From NCBI RefSeq assembly GCF_003432115.1, contig NZ_QWDC01000003.1:372001-436000 (forward strand): a stretch of 64,000 bases of DNA. Reading direction: 5' to 3'. A program made the translations under genes and the position numbers. Under the pieces are notes generated by a model that made no database searches, was not told the DNA's origin, and saw only the letters and a program-made list of their open reading frames with translations. The stretch comes from Mucilaginibacter conchicola (GTDB lineage: Bacteria > Bacteroidota > Bacteroidia > Sphingobacteriales > Sphingobacteriaceae). Within the stretch, counting starts at the first letter, position 1. Every line of letters starts with the position of its first letter. This document shows positions 63,818-64,000 of the stretch, piece after piece.

Positions 63818-64000
63818 CTAACGTACAGCTTTTATGAGCGCGTTTTTTTTGATCCACGAATACAAGATGAAAAATATCACCACGTAAACTGCTATGCTAA
63901 AGGCTTCATGATGATAATCAAAATACGCTTGTTGAGCAGGGTAAGCCTTTAACAAAACACCCAAAGCTGATATTCTTATCACGTTTAAAACATATACCGA
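63818..64000 (-). CDS. 3' end of an exosortase/archaeosortase-like membrane protein (partial)
   Basis: The minus strand is open from the window edge to a TAG at 63818, giving 60 residues: SVYVLNVIRISALGVLLKAY, then PAQQAYFDYHHEAFSIAVYV and a hydrophobic helix ending SWIKKNALIKAVR. The NVIRI...HHEAFS pattern with a conserved Arg and His matches the C-terminal catalytic region of exosortase-type transpeptidases, in which a Cys (upstream, out of view), Arg and His form the active site. The rest of the gene is beyond the window, so the type is not fixed. Confidence 0.6.
   Translation of the reverse strand, partial: SVYVLNVIRISALGVLLKAYPAQQAYFDYHHEAFSIAVYVVIFFILYSWIKKNALIKAVR

Noticed and set aside
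1..64000. Insertion sequences, prophage, CRISPR or integrative-element ends
   Set aside because: No transposase or integrase genes, no direct repeat arrays and no duplicated tRNA end were seen; the tRNA-Ser shows no adjacent integrase.

Overview
The window looks like a chromosomal segment of a Bacteroidota bacterium of the Sphingobacteriaceae, probably Mucilaginibacter or a close relative. The reasons are two SusC/SusD pairs each preceded by an ECF sigma factor and a FecR anti-sigma factor, TonB-dependent receptors with an N-terminal STN domain, TAnnTTTG-type promoter elements, many lipoproteins, and a moderate G+C content. No rRNA, CRISPR array, insertion sequence or prophage was seen. The genus is an inference from gene style, not from a marker gene.

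Region 1 (1-12150, minus strand) is a polysaccharide utilisation locus. It reads ECF sigma, FecR, SusC-like transducer, SusD-like lipoprotein, GH92 alpha-mannosidase, secreted Gfo/Idh/MocA oxidoreductase, polysaccharide deacetylase and an NTF2-like lipoprotein. Alpha-mannan or N-glycan is the likely target. Region 2 (12300-22150) is mostly housekeeping: ruvB, a dolichol-phosphate-mannose-synthase-like glycosyltransferase, a POT peptide transporter, a thiolase, an SPFH operon that ends in a 56-residue ribbon-helix-helix gene, a 7TMR-HD phosphodiesterase and tRNA-Ser(GCT).

Region 3 (22200-55450) is the most interesting part. It holds three sigma-54 enhancer-binding proteins (triple-GAF, receiver-type and a short form without a sensor) with closely similar C-terminal DNA-binding domains, and a TPR histidine kinase convergent to the receiver-type one. 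Seven sigma-54-like promoters (GG-N10-GC, GT or GA) lie in this region. Each has an upstream near-palindrome of the form TTAC(T/G)AAATAnnGTAA. In five of the seven the centre of the dyad is exactly 59.5 bp from the first base of the -24 element; in the other two it is 58.5 and 57.5 bp. The promoters precede an NTF2-like protein, an alpha/beta hydrolase, the receiver-type activator itself, an ECF-FecR-SusCD-metalloprotease operon, a TonB receptor, and a cluster of uncharacterised enzymes ending in a metallo-beta-lactamase-fold protein. This suggests a local sigma-54 regulon in which sigma-54 also controls an ECF sigma factor.

Region 4 (55430-64000) holds a non-coding structured stretch, a small locus with an outer-membrane protein split by a frameshift at an A7 run, a stand-alone protein resembling the C-terminus of contractile-injection-system tape-measure proteins, metE under a cobalamin riboswitch, a divergent Lrp/AsnC regulator with a DUF4395 membrane protein, an L,D-transpeptidase, and the 3' end of an exosortase-like gene cut by the window edge.
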